Of a stretch of DNA of 59,488 nucleotides, positions 1 through 8,217 are shown one piece after another. Made by a program: the position numbers and the translations under genes. The first letter of the stretch is position 1. The number at the start of each line of letters is the position of its first letter. Origin of the DNA: Chloroflexota bacterium (GTDB lineage: Bacteria; Chloroflexota; Anaerolineae; JAAYEA01); contig JAIOAV010000014.1 in assembly GCA_019873665.1 (NCBI GenBank), positions 1 through 59,488 of the forward strand, given 5' to 3'. The notes below the pieces were generated by a model, which searched no databases, was not told where the DNA came from, and was given only the letters and a program-made list of their open reading frames with translations.

Positions 1-221
1 GATCTGAGATCGTCGCCCACAGTGATGCGCCCAAAGTCCATAGCGACGGTGGTCTGATCCTTGACGAACTTGGTCTCGTCCGAGATGCGACGTTCTGTGG
101 ACACCACGTCGATCTCGCTGATGGAACGAATGAATGCGGTCTTGCCGGCCGCAAAGGGGCCGGTGATGACCATTTTGACGGATTGCGGTGTACTATCGTT
201 CCCCTTTGGTGATCCGGACAT
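1..221 (-). CDS. small GTPase (MglA/Rab-like), N-terminal part
   Basis: Only the first 73 codons lie in the window; the gene runs off the left edge. A P-loop GPFAAGKT sits at residues 21-28, followed by a switch-like [10 protein letters not shown] segment that fits the G2/G3 region of Ras-like bacterial GTPases. The start at 221 follows an AAGGAG Shine-Dalgarno sequence. It lies 16 bp downstream of the DUF4388 gene on the same strand, a pairing typical of bacterial GTPase/Roadblock signalling modules that control polarity or motility. The substrate is GTP and the location is cytoplasmic by inference. The partner GAP (a Roadblock/LC7 protein) would be expected beyond the edge. Confidence 0.8.
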   Translation of the reverse strand, partial: MSGSPKGNDSTPQSVKMVITGPFAAGKTAFIRSISEIDVVSTERRISDETKFVKDQTTVAMDFGRITVGDDLR

Positions 222-237
222 GCCGTCCGCTCCTTGT

Positions 238-1080
238 CTACAGCCGTCGGATGCGATCAATGATGCGTAGGAGGAGGCCGCGTTTGATAGGAGCTGGGGC
301 AAGCGTGCCTTCCGGTCGCGCACGAGTGGCAGTGGGGGGCTCCACTCGCTTCGACTTGCCCGGCGCGGCGGGCATGACCAACTCAACGAGGCCGGCAGAG
401 AGCAGGCCATAGACGATCTTGCGCATCTCAAAGTCGGTCAGACCAGTCTGTTTGGCAATCTGTTTGATGCTGTTGCGCGGATCGATGAAGGAGATTACGC
501 GCCACTCTTCGACGCTCAGGCTGATATTGCGCAGATCGGCCTCAGGGCGCTTGACGAACTTGAGAGCGACATCCATGCTAGGGATTTCGTCTTGCAGCAT
601 CTCCCACTCGCGCAGCCGTCTGCTCCCCTCCAGAATCACATTCTCCAGGTCAATCGGCGCGGTAAGTTTGTCTGCAGCGGGGAGCTCATTCGGCTCAAAG
701 CGGAAAAGCCCCTCTTCCCACGTGAAAAGGGGATACACAAGGTCCAGGATATTCCGCCGAACACTCTGCAGGATGTCCCGTTGCGAGACATAGCCGACAT
801 TCACCAACAAGAGTCCTAGCTCTTTGTCAGAGGTTACATCGGAGCGCTTCTGGATCGTGCGCGCCTGCTCCTCCGTCAACCTGCCGGCTCGAAAGAGCAT
901 CGTTGTGAGCGGCGTCTCCTGTCCATCGCGCGCCGCATAGATAAGCCGCCCCTCTTTGAAAAAGACGACTGCTACGCCCTGAGGACCGCTCAAGGTGAGG
1001 GCGCCTGTCTTGCGCGCCAGCTTGATGACATTCAGCAGCTGTGTGAGGTTGAAATCCTTGAGGTTTCCTCTTAGAGCCAT
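238..1080 (-). CDS. DUF4388 (PATAN) domain protein, 280 aa
   Basis: Residues 1 to about 110 match the DUF4388/PATAN pattern: start [17 protein letters not shown], then a GALTLSG and [12 protein letters not shown] strand set. This domain is seen in response-regulator-like and GTPase-associated signalling proteins. The C-terminal third (about 185-235) looks like a winged helix, with [16 protein letters not shown] and a following helix. A basic, proline-rich tail ends the protein. There is no signal peptide or membrane segment, so it is cytoplasmic. It is the first gene of an operon with the downstream GTPase and probably acts as its adaptor. The family call is good; the exact role is inferred. 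Confidence 0.8.
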   Translation of the reverse strand: MALRGNLKDFNLTQLLNVIKLARKTGALTLSGPQGVAVVFFKEGRLIYAARDGQETPLTTMLFRAGRLTEEQARTIQKRSDVTSDKELGLLLVNVGYVSQRDILQSVRRNILDLVYPLFTWEEGLFRFEPNELPAADKLTAPIDLENVILEGSRRLREWEMLQDEIPSMDVALKFVKRPEADLRNISLSVEEWRVISFIDPRNSIKQIAKQTGLTDFEMRKIVYGLLSAGLVELVMPAAPGKSKRVEPPTATRARPEGTLAPAPIKRGLLLRIIDRIRRL

Positions 1081-1182
1081 ACCACCCTGCTTTCTCGAAC
1101 AAGCATTGATCCCTAGGGTCGCTCAGGCATCTTGAGGCGACGAGTATTCTGGAGAACAAGGCCGTCGGACGCCGACCCATGC

Positions 1183-1211
1183 ATTATACTCGCGCCGGAA
1201 ATGCAAGTCAA
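1183..1211 (-). promoter_or_regulatory. sigma-70 promoter for the DUF4388-GTPase operon
   Basis: On the minus strand TTGACT (1206-1211) is followed by a 17-bp spacer and a perfect TATAAT (1183-1188). Transcription would start near 1176, giving a leader of about 95 nt before the DUF4388 start codon. Confidence 0.8.
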
Positions 1212-1398
1212 TCTCTTGGCTCACGGCATGGATCGTCTCATGCGTGAGTTGTGTGGGTGGAATCCCCCGCTTCCGCCCAGCCTGAGCAGGTGGACAGGAA
1301 ACAGAGACATGCAGAGACGGACACGCCGTTGCTCTTATTGATACATTAAACATCACTATGATGCTCTATGTCAATAGGACTCGAGTACCGCCAGCCAT
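1212..1398. other. intergenic stretch with an imperfect hairpin
   Basis: The gap between the DUF4388 gene and the prepilin peptidase stop is 318 bp in all and holds no convincing gene. Besides the promoter, it has an inverted repeat at 1220-1248 (CTCACGGCATG, loop of 8, CATGCGTGAG, one bulge) just upstream of the -35 box. It could end prepilin peptidase transcripts or bind a regulator, but no T-run follows it on either strand. A further TATTGA/TCAATA inverted pair flanks 1336-1376. Confidence 0.35.
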
Positions 1399-2199
1399 CT
1401 AGCGATATACGCTGCGGTACGCCCCCATGATCTGCGGGCCATATAGGAGGATCAGCATGCCGCCGATAACCAGGAAGGGGCCATACGGGATCACCGTAAG
1501 CGCTGTATAGCGCCTTTGCAGCAGGAGGCGGGAGAAAATGATCGCCAAAGCGGCGATGCCGCCCAGAAAAAAGCCGATAAAGAGCACAAAGATAATTCCT
1601 GGGAAGCCGACGGCCAGGCCGATGAAAGTGGACAGGGTGACGTCGCCAAAACCGAACGGGACCTCGGCCGCCGTCTGCCCACGCGCCCGCCCCCAGAGCC
1701 GCACAAAGAGCGGGCCAGCGAGATAGATGGCAAACACCAGCAAGAAGCCGAGCAGGCCGCCGAACCACAGGAGCCGGTAGCTCGTATCGTCTCGGAAAAA
1801 GGCGGCGACCAACGCAAACGCGATAGCGGGAAGCATCACTGCGTGCAGTATCAGGCGGTGCTCCAGGTCAGTGACCACGACCAGGATAAAAACGATGGAG
1901 TATAGGGAAAAGAGGGCCAGTTGCGTAGACGGTCCATAGCGTCCCCACAGATAAGCAAAGAGCAGAGCGGTGAACAACTCGACAGCGGGGGCGCGCAATG
2001 AAGACACGAAACCGCACGCCGGGCAACGGCGCCGGCCGGTGAGCAGGGCGACGATACCGACCCACTCCAGAGGGTGATGCGGGCGCTGACAGCCGGGACA
2101 CTCGGGCAGCGCGCCGAGAGGTTCGCGCCGTGGCAGGCGTGTGGCGACATGGTTGAGCAGCGCGCCAACGATCAGGCCAAGCAGAGCGTATCCGAGCAT
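1399..2199 (-). CDS. A24 family prepilin peptidase / leader peptidase, 266 aa
   Basis: This is an integral membrane aspartic protease that cleaves, and often N-methylates, type IV prepilin-like leader peptides. The two catalytic aspartates sit in TDLEHRLIL (Asp111) and GFGDVTLS (Asp186). Four cysteines in two CxxC pairs (34/37 and 59/62) form the zinc-binding loop of the N-terminal methylase-like domain. Several hydrophobic helices span the protein. The start at 2199 is preferred over the ATG at 2217 because GGAGGAGG lies 5 nt before it. No pilin genes are in the window. It is transcribed away from the membrane protein at 2318 from an overlapping divergent promoter. Confidence 0.9.
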   Translation of the reverse strand: MLGYALLGLIVGALLNHVATRLPRREPLGALPECPGCQRPHHPLEWVGIVALLTGRRRCPACGFVSSLRAPAVELFTALLFAYLWGRYGPSTQLALFSLYSIVFILVVVTDLEHRLILHAVMLPAIAFALVAAFFRDDTSYRLLWFGGLLGFLLVFAIYLAGPLFVRLWGRARGQTAAEVPFGFGDVTLSTFIGLAVGFPGIIFVLFIGFFLGGIAALAIIFSRLLLQRRYTALTVIPYGPFLVIGGMLILLYGPQIMGAYRSVYR

Positions 2200-2232
2200 A
2201 ACGGCCTCCTCCAGCATCGAGTTTCAGCACTG

Positions 2233-2260
2233 ATTATAGGAAGGCCGAAGGCTTTGACAA
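2233..2260 (-). promoter_or_regulatory. promoter for prepilin peptidase, overlapping a divergent promoter
   Basis: On the minus strand TTGTCA (2255-2260), a 16-bp spacer and TATAAT (2233-2238). The -35 box lies on nearly the same base pairs as the -35 of the plus-strand promoter. Confidence 0.65.
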
Positions 2261-2281
2261 AATGCGTCACTCGGCTAGAAT
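2254..2281 (+). promoter_or_regulatory. sigma-70 promoter for the 267-aa membrane protein gene
   Basis: TTGACA (2254-2259), a 16-bp spacer and TAGAAT (2276-2281), with a predicted start near 2288, 30 nt before the ATG. Confidence 0.7.
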
Positions 2282-2317
2282 GGCAACCAGCATTCACCGC
2301 ACCGCAAAGGATGGGTC

Positions 2318-3121
2318 ATGCACCCTTACGGCCAGATCAGCATCATCGTGGGGCTCGTTCTGATCGTCGTGCTTTTGTCATTTCTTGTGGCCTTGCCCAG
2401 CCGCGACGTGATTTTGCCCGTCGTCAACTGGCAGATCGCCTTTTCCGGGCCGTGGTTCCTTGGCATTGTTCTCGCTGCTACGATCTACCTAGGCATCGAC
2501 GCTCTCGTTCATTCCTATCCGCCCACCTATCACGCCGGCCTGCCTTACACCCTCTCCTACTGGCCGTTGCCCGGCCTGCTGACGTTGGCTGCCATTCCAA
2601 CGTTGCATTCACTGCAAAGCCCACTCCTCTGGATCGGCAGCACGGCGTTGCTAGCGTTTCTGCTGGCCGCCATCCTGATCGCGCAGTATCACGCCCTTTT
2701 CCCCGGCACGCGCCTGTATCGCATGTCGCGCTGGCTGCTGGCGCTCCTTTCATATCTTCTGGCATTTGCGTTGTTCCACAGCATCCGCGCATCGGGCGCG
2801 CCGGTGCTGTTGCGAGTCCTGGCGGCAGGCGCGGTGAGCAGCGCGCTGGCGCTGGAGGTGCTGCGACAGAAGAGCGAGCAGATTCGTCGCACCTGGGGAT
2901 ACGCGCTGATCGTAGGATTGCTGGTGAGCCAGATGGCATGGGTATTCACATATTGGCCATTGCGCGACCTCATGGCCACCTTTGCCCTCTTTTGGCCCTT
3001 CTACCTGTTGACCAGCGCCTTGCACCAGTACCTGGGCGACCAGCTCACACGTGGGGTGGTGGCCGAGTTTCTGTTGCTGGGCCTTTTCGGGTTCGCCGCA
3101 CTCTGGTTTGTGGTGCTCTGA
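2318..3121 (+). CDS. polytopic membrane protein of unknown function, 267 aa
   Basis: I do not recognise the family. The sequence is almost entirely hydrophobic, with about seven predicted membrane helices, the first at residues 7-26 and the last ending at the C-terminus (GLFGFAALWFVVL). A short basic, polar stretch (EVLRQKSEQIRRTW) near residue 190 is the only clear cytoplasmic loop. There are no catalytic motifs or cysteine pairs. It has its own promoter and appears monocistronic, since the next gene starts 100 bp later. A role in membrane physiology is all that can be inferred. Confidence 0.75.
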   Translation: MHPYGQISIIVGLVLIVVLLSFLVALPSRDVILPVVNWQIAFSGPWFLGIVLAATIYLGIDALVHSYPPTYHAGLPYTLSYWPLPGLLTLAAIPTLHSLQSPLLWIGSTALLAFLLAAILIAQYHALFPGTRLYRMSRWLLALLSYLLAFALFHSIRASGAPVLLRVLAAGAVSSALALEVLRQKSEQIRRTWGYALIVGLLVSQMAWVFTYWPLRDLMATFALFWPFYLLTSALHQYLGDQLTRGVVAEFLLLGLFGFAALWFVVL

Positions 3122-3220
3122 GGTAGGGCCGCATGGTGCGAGCATCGTCAGCGTCAGGCAAAACGACGACTGCGGTGCAACCAGGCCCGACAATGACCGC
3201 TCTCTTTCGGAGGCGCGCAG

Positions 3221-4060
3221 GTGATTGTCCTCTCCCACGTACAGGCCCGGCCCGTTCTTGCCGCGCGTGAGGCGGGAGGGGTGCGTGCTGAAGTGTCGCC
3301 TGATCTGGGGCTGACGACGGTGATCGTAGGGTTGGAGCCAGATCGCATCCGTTTTCCCGGTGGCGAATGGCTTGGCTGGGATGCCCTCGCGGAGATCGCC
3401 GCCAACGAAGGCAATTGCTTTGCGGTCGGCGATGGCACCGCGCAAAAGATCGTGGTCTTTTCCGAGGCTACGAACCGTGTCTACAGCCTCTTTCCCACTG
3501 CGAGCGCCCCGACGATGCTCGTCTCCGGCATTCCCATGCACCGCATCAAGGGGACTGATCCGCACCAGGACACGCTGGAAAAGATCCGCGCCATCCAGCC
3601 TGTGGTAGGGCAGGTGCTGGACACTGCGACCGGCCTGGGCTACACTGCCATCGAGGCCAGCAAGACGGCGGAGCACGTGATCACAATCGAGCTGGACCCG
3701 GCGGCGCTGGAGGTGGCGCGGCTGAACCCGTGGTCGCGCGGCCTGTTCGACAACCCGAAGATCACGCAGCTCATCGGCGACAGCTTTGACGTCATCGAGC
3801 GACTGCCGGACGAAACGTTCACACGTATCATCCATGATCCGCCCGTCTTGGGGCTGGCGGGACACCTCTATTCGGGCGAGTTTTACGCCGAGCTATACCG
3901 TGTGCTGCGGCGGCGCGGCCGCCTCTTTCACTATGTCGGCGATCCGGAGAGCAAGTCCGGGCAAAACACGACACGGGGCGTGCTCCGCCGTCTGCAGGCG
4001 GCGGGCTTTGCACGGGTCCATCCATATCCGCGCGCCTTTGGCGTCGTCGCGGTCAAGTAG
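3221..4060 (+). CDS. SAM-dependent methyltransferase, 279 aa
   Basis: A Rossmann-type methyltransferase core begins near residue 130 with motif [13 protein letters not shown] (132-143), followed by the acidic end of strand 2 (ITIELDP) and a DPP-type motif (IIHDPPVLG) near 205. The N-terminal 125 residues form a separate domain, as in archaeal-type methyltransferases that act on small molecules or RNA. DPP after strand 4 suggests methylation of an amino or ring nitrogen, but the substrate is not evident. The start is GTG at 3221, with CGGAGG 7 nt upstream; no better ATG is available. It is cytoplasmic with no operon partner. Confidence 0.75.
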   Translation: MIVLSHVQARPVLAAREAGGVRAEVSPDLGLTTVIVGLEPDRIRFPGGEWLGWDALAEIAANEGNCFAVGDGTAQKIVVFSEATNRVYSLFPTASAPTMLVSGIPMHRIKGTDPHQDTLEKIRAIQPVVGQVLDTATGLGYTAIEASKTAEHVITIELDPAALEVARLNPWSRGLFDNPKITQLIGDSFDVIERLPDETFTRIIHDPPVLGLAGHLYSGEFYAELYRVLRRRGRLFHYVGDPESKSGQNTTRGVLRRLQAAGFARVHPYPRAFGVVAVK

Positions 4061-4204
4061 GCAAATTCCGGCAAAGGGCATGGTACGACCATCGGTGGGC
4101 TCTCTCACGTTATGCCCTTGATGGAAATCACCACACAGCCAAGACCTCTCAATAGCCTTGGTGCGTGATGGTTTGGCCTTGCACCAGAAACTGATGGAGG
4201 AGCC

Positions 4205-4867
4205 ATGACACTGGTCCAGCATATAGCCCTCTGGGCGGACAGGCTGCGCGACATCGCGGCGCTAGGGCTGCACTATACCGGTCTATCCAGTTCTCCGGAT
4301 GCACGCTATGATCGGGAGCGTTACCGGGCGGTGCAAGATGTGGCGATGGAGATGCTGGCCGCGGCGACGCAAGAACCGGTCGCGTCGCTGGAGCCACTCC
4401 GCGCCCCCATCTTCTCCCGGCCCACACCGCTGATCACCGGCGATGCCGCGATCATAGACGACGCTGGGCGCATCCTGCTGATCCGCCGCGCCGACAACCG
4501 TTGCTGGGCGATGCCAGGCGGCGCGCTGGAGGTGGGCGAGACGCCGGCGGAGGGGACGCTGCGGGAAGCGTACGAGGAGACAGGGGTACAATGCAAGGCA
4601 ATGGCGCTGGTCGGCGTGTTCGACTCGCGGTGCTGTGGCTCGGTCAGCCGCCACCATATGTATCACCTCGTGTTTCTATGCCAACCATCCGATATGGCCG
4701 AGATAGGGCACGGCTCCTGCGCGCATGAGGTGCTCGACGTGCGATGGTTCGCCGAGGACGCGCTGCCGGGCGACATCGACCCCGGCCACGTCTCACGCAT
4801 CCCGGTCGCTTTTCGGGTGTGGCATGGGGAGGCGCCCGCGTTCTTTGACCGACAGGCGGGCTTGTAG
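4205..4867 (+). CDS. Nudix hydrolase with N-terminal helical domain, 220 aa
   Basis: It hydrolyses a nucleoside diphosphate linked to another moiety (family knowledge). The full Nudix box GX5EX7REUXEEXGU is present at about residues 105-127, including REAYEETGV, the metal-binding part. The first 65 residues form a helical domain common to Nudix proteins resembling ADP-ribose or ADP-sugar pyrophosphatases of Firmicutes and Chloroflexi. The start at 4205 is supported by GGAGGAG just upstream. The precise substrate cannot be told. The gene stands alone, with the dispersed repeat element following 29 bp after its stop. Confidence 0.88.
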   Translation: MTLVQHIALWADRLRDIAALGLHYTGLSSSPDARYDRERYRAVQDVAMEMLAAATQEPVASLEPLRAPIFSRPTPLITGDAAIIDDAGRILLIRRADNRCWAMPGGALEVGETPAEGTLREAYEETGVQCKAMALVGVFDSRCCGSVSRHHMYHLVFLCQPSDMAEIGHGSCAHEVLDVRWFAEDALPGDIDPGHVSRIPVAFRVWHGEAPAFFDRQAGL

Positions 4868-4896
4868 GCCTTCCGTGTCCTAAATGGAAATCAGCT

Positions 4897-5082
4897 AGGA
4901 ATTGGATGATTATGTATAGCTTGGCCCATTCGTGTCATTGCGAGAGAGCGAAGCGACCGCAACGCTTGCTCTCTTGTCATTGCGAGGGCAAAGCCCGAAG
5001 CAATCCTCCGTTAGTATAGGAGAGGATTGTTTCGCTCCCTGCGGTCGCTCGCAATGACAGAGTGGGTTGTTCAACTTCCATT
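4897..5082 (+). repeat. dispersed palindromic element, copy A (about 186 bp)
   Basis: The left end is AGGAATTGGATGATT (4897-4911) and the right end is CAACTTCCATT. Inside are two modules built from the tip TGTCATTGCGAG: a short one at 4933-4975 and an 84-bp hairpin at 4976-5059 that starts with TGTCATTGCGAG and ends with CTCGCAATGACA. A second, inverted copy lies at 49706-49946 and shares both ends and the modules. It encodes no protein. It resembles MITE- or REPIN-like non-autonomous elements. Confidence 0.85.
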
Positions 5083-5157
5083 CGTTTCCTCCACAAATAG
5101 GGTTGGGGAGACCCCGTCCGTAACGCGGCAATCACGCCCCCAGAAGGGAGAAACGCC

Positions 5158-6087
5158 ATGATGATGTTTGCCGATACATCGCGCGGGCGTCCGTTCGCCA
5201 AAGACCCGGCGGTCGTGCGCTTCCAGGGCCACTACTACCTCTACTATTCGCTGCCGCCCTTTGACGACGGCCGCACGCCGGATGGCTGGGGGATCGGCAT
5301 CGCACGTAGCGAGGACCTGGAGCGATGGGAAAAGGTGGGCGAGATCCCGCCGGAACACGACTATGAGCAAAGGGGGCTATGCGCTCCCGGCGCCATTGTG
5401 CTCGGCAGCACCATGCATCTCTTTTATCAGACGTATGGCAACGGCCCGAAGGATGCTATCTGCCATGCTATCTCGGCGGATGGGCTGCGCTTTCAGCGGA
5501 ACCCGACGAACCCCATCTTTCGCCCGACGGGGGCATGGAATGTGGGCCGTGCCATTGATGCGGATGTCATCACCCAAGGAGATCGCCTCCTGCTGTATTT
5601 TGCCACCCGCGACCCGACCATGACGATCCAGATGCTGGGGGTGGCCGCCGCGCCGTTAGCTTCTGGATTTGCCCGCCATGCGTGGGTGCAGCTATGCGAT
5701 CGCCCCATCCTCAAACCGGAGCTGCCGTGGGAGCAGCAGTGCATCGAGGCTCCCGCCGTCTGCTGGCATGGCAACCGGTTGTTCATGTTCTACGGCGGGG
5801 CATATAACAACGCGCCGCAGCAGATCGGCTGCGCCGTGAGCGACGATGGCGTGCGCTGGCAGCGCCTCGCCGACACCCCCTTCTTGCCAAATGGCGACAA
5901 GGGAGCGTGGAACGAGAGCGAATCGGGACATCCGTATGCGTTCACGGACGAGGACGGCGAGACATACCTGTTCTTCCAGGGGAACAACGACATGGGCCGC
6001 ACATGGTATCTGTCGCAGACGCGCATTGTCTGGCGGGATGGCCGGCCCCACCTGGCAGATCAGGACGAAGCGCGTGCTGTCGCTTGA
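5158..6087 (+). CDS. GH43-like five-bladed beta-propeller glycosidase, 309 aa
   Basis: It shows the repeating blade pattern of the GH43/GH32/GH117/GH130 propeller folds: KDPAVVRFQGHYYLYYS near residue 15, where Asp16 fits the catalytic base, then WGIGIARSEDLERW, DAICHAISADGL and IGCAVSDDGVRW. A conserved acid could be the Glu in IEAPAVCWHGNRL near 200. There is no signal peptide, so it acts in the cytoplasm on imported oligosaccharides or phosphorolytic substrates; the specificity is unknown. The start at 5158 has GGGAGAA upstream. Its 3' end meets the end of the GH10 xylanase gene, suggesting a shared hemicellulose locus on opposite strands. Confidence 0.78.
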   Translation: MMMFADTSRGRPFAKDPAVVRFQGHYYLYYSLPPFDDGRTPDGWGIGIARSEDLERWEKVGEIPPEHDYEQRGLCAPGAIVLGSTMHLFYQTYGNGPKDAICHAISADGLRFQRNPTNPIFRPTGAWNVGRAIDADVITQGDRLLLYFATRDPTMTIQMLGVAAAPLASGFARHAWVQLCDRPILKPELPWEQQCIEAPAVCWHGNRLFMFYGGAYNNAPQQIGCAVSDDGVRWQRLADTPFLPNGDKGAWNESESGHPYAFTDEDGETYLFFQGNNDMGRTWYLSQTRIVWRDGRPHLADQDEARAVA

Positions 6088-7332
6088 CTACTCTAGCACG
6101 ACCTGGAGCTGGCGGTTGCCGCGGCGGTAGAGCCGGAAGGTGCCTCGCAGCGTGTCGCCCGAGGGTAGCGTTCCCATCACCTCGTGATCGCCAAAATAGC
6201 AGCGAGCTAGTGCCTGCCCCTCAGTGTTTGCCGTGAGGAGCGCATCTGTGTGCCACCGCTTGTGGAATGCCTCCATCAGCCACTCATACAGCGGCTTGGG
6301 CGTCATATCCTGTCGCAGCATCCCTGATGGTGCGCCCTGCCACGATCCCAGATCGCTGAAATCCCACCACGTGATCGCCTCCACGGCGGGATGGCTGAAG
6401 AGGAGAGTGTAGAGCTGTGCCGCATATTCGAGCTGACGCGCCTCCCCCTCCGCCGTTGTAGGCCAATCCTCGTGCCGCCGGTGCCAGTCGTTGTCATCTG
6501 CGGCCTTCAACCGACCGGAGAGCACCGTCATCTCGGTAAAGTGCAGCGGCAGGCCAAAGCGGCTGTACGTCTCGCAAACACGCCACGCCTTCTCCAGAGG
6601 CCACAGCTCCTTATGCATGTGGCTTTGGATGCCGATTGCCTGCAACGGCGCACCCTTTTCCAGGAGCGCGACGACGAGCCCCTCGAAATCGGGCGAGAGA
6701 TTGAAATCGTTGTAGATGAGCGTGGCATTAGGGTTGGCCGCATAGGCCCAGGCCAGCGCCTGGGCGACCGCGTGAGCAGCGCCTTCGCGGGCAATCCATC
6801 GGCCGATCGCATGATCAAAGCGATGGCTAACCGTCGCCTCGTTCACCACATCCCACAGGTCAATCTCGCCCATAAAGTGCGTGACGATCTCCCGCACACG
6901 CCGTTGGAGCCGACTCAGCACCTCCGCATCGTCCAGCGCTTGCGCCCATTGCGGGTAGACCTCGTGCCAGATCAGCGGGTGCCCCTTGGGGGTGATACCG
7001 TGCGCGTGGCACCAGGATGCCATCGCCTCCAGCCGTTTCTCGCTCGTCGCACCCGCCTGCGGCTCATACCCTGCCCAGTAGAAGGGAAGCGTGGCATAGT
7101 TCAGCAAGGCGGCAAAGCGTTCGTTGTACGCCTCCTGCAGTGTCGGATCAGGGATATTGCCCACGCGAAAGGCGTTCGCCCCCAACCGGAACTCGTGGCG
7201 CGCCAGCCGCACGCGACCTCGCACGTTTGGCAGTGGATGTCCCTGCCGGTCCACGAACTGCAATTGCACCTCAGCGGTGCGGTGTTGGCGGATACGCGCC
7301 TCGGCCTGGGAAAGAAGCTCTTCGCTGTTCAT
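6088..7332 (-). CDS. endo-1,4-beta-xylanase, GH10 family, 414 aa
   Basis: GH10 enzymes cut the beta-1,4-xylan backbone with retention of configuration. The acid/base glutamate is in WDVVNEA (Glu165) and the nucleophile in LHFTEM (Glu267). KGHPLIWHE near 116-124 is the usual substrate-binding strand. No signal peptide is visible after the start at 7332, which follows a GGAG; an upstream in-frame start at 7395 would overlap the deacetylase gene and is not supported. A C-terminal domain of about 70 residues, rich in beta strands, follows the barrel. It is probably intracellular, acting on xylo-oligosaccharides. It is the last gene of a four-gene operon. Confidence 0.9.
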   Translation of the reverse strand: MNSEELLSQAEARIRQHRTAEVQLQFVDRQGHPLPNVRGRVRLARHEFRLGANAFRVGNIPDPTLQEAYNERFAALLNYATLPFYWAGYEPQAGATSEKRLEAMASWCHAHGITPKGHPLIWHEVYPQWAQALDDAEVLSRLQRRVREIVTHFMGEIDLWDVVNEATVSHRFDHAIGRWIAREGAAHAVAQALAWAYAANPNATLIYNDFNLSPDFEGLVVALLEKGAPLQAIGIQSHMHKELWPLEKAWRVCETYSRFGLPLHFTEMTVLSGRLKAADDNDWHRRHEDWPTTAEGEARQLEYAAQLYTLLFSHPAVEAITWWDFSDLGSWQGAPSGMLRQDMTPKPLYEWLMEAFHKRWHTDALLTANTEGQALARCYFGDHEVMGTLPSGDTLRGTFRLYRRGNRQLQVVLE

Positions 7333-7370
7333 GTTCGCTGACTCCTCGCTCTTGCTCAATGCTCTCACCT

Positions 7371-8204
7371 CTACTGATGCGCCACGCCTCGCCACAGGTC
7401 CGCAAAAGTCCCGGCGGGCATCTGGCGCTCTCGTACGTAGGCGAATGTCATATGCAGCATCCGCATCTCTGGATCGAACAGGTTCAGGCTCCAGGGATGC
7501 CAGATCAGGCTCACCTGCGGCATATCGTCGGCCAGCGCCTTATCTATGAACGGCTTGTTATTATAGGCGAACTCTTCCTCCGGCGTCTTGACATAGTCGT
7601 TAGGGATCGTCTCCGGCATCGCCGGGGGAAAGAGCAGGATGCGCACCGGTCCGCACCTGTTGTTTCCCTTGAGCAGATTCTCATGCCAGCCACACGGCGG
7701 CAGCTCCCACAGGCGTGGATACCCCTGTTCGGCATAGGTGAACGGACGCACCAACAGCGCGGGCAGCGACCATTGCGGCCCCCACGCTAACGAGCTGACG
7801 TACTCGTACCCTGCCTCGTCAATGAGGCGAAGCGCCTCCGGCGCGGTCCGCAGGCCATCCGCAGCGGAGACGGGCGGACGAAAGCCGATCACCTGCCGTC
7901 CAAAGGTATCTTCCAGATACTGTTTGCTCTCTACGATCTCGTGCGGGAACTGATCCAGCGGGCCGGCCTTGCCGAACTCGGGCGTGTCGCGCAGCACCAT
8001 GTGCGTATAAGAGTGGCAGGCGATCTCAAAGAGAGGATGATCGCGCAACAAGGCGACGTACTCCTCGCGCGCTGCCGCCACAGCTCTGGCGACAAGAAAG
8101 AAGGTAGCAGGCATCTGGTGATGCTCGTGCACTGCGACGATCTTGCGCACGGCATCCAGGCAGCGCGGGCTTTCGGTGTCATAGGCAGCGACATAGAGCG
8201 TCAT
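7371..8204 (-). CDS. polysaccharide deacetylase (NodB homology), 277 aa
   Basis: This carbohydrate esterase 4-type enzyme removes acetyl groups from sugars using a divalent metal. Motif 1 is YDTE (Asp9) and motif 2 is HSYTH (His64 and His68, metal ligands). Motif 3 is GFRPP near 107-111, and a late HPW stands where the catalytic histidine is expected. There is no signal peptide, so a cytoplasmic role on oligosaccharides is inferred. It sits between the DegT aminotransferase (13-bp gap) and the GH10 xylanase (38-bp gap). Deacetylating acetylated xylo-oligomers is a reasonable guess. The start at 8204 follows a GGGAGGA. Confidence 0.85.
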   Translation of the reverse strand: MTLYVAAYDTESPRCLDAVRKIVAVHEHHQMPATFFLVARAVAAAREEYVALLRDHPLFEIACHSYTHMVLRDTPEFGKAGPLDQFPHEIVESKQYLEDTFGRQVIGFRPPVSAADGLRTAPEALRLIDEAGYEYVSSLAWGPQWSLPALLVRPFTYAEQGYPRLWELPPCGWHENLLKGNNRCGPVRILLFPPAMPETIPNDYVKTPEEEFAYNNKPFIDKALADDMPQVSLIWHPWSLNLFDPEMRMLHMTFAYVRERQMPAGTFADLWRGVAHQ

Positions 8205-8217
8205 AGATCCTCCCTTG

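Noticed and set aside
4933-5059. CRISPR-like repeat/spacer pattern
   Set aside because: The units are palindromic, only two, and recur as one bounded element elsewhere; there are no cas genes.
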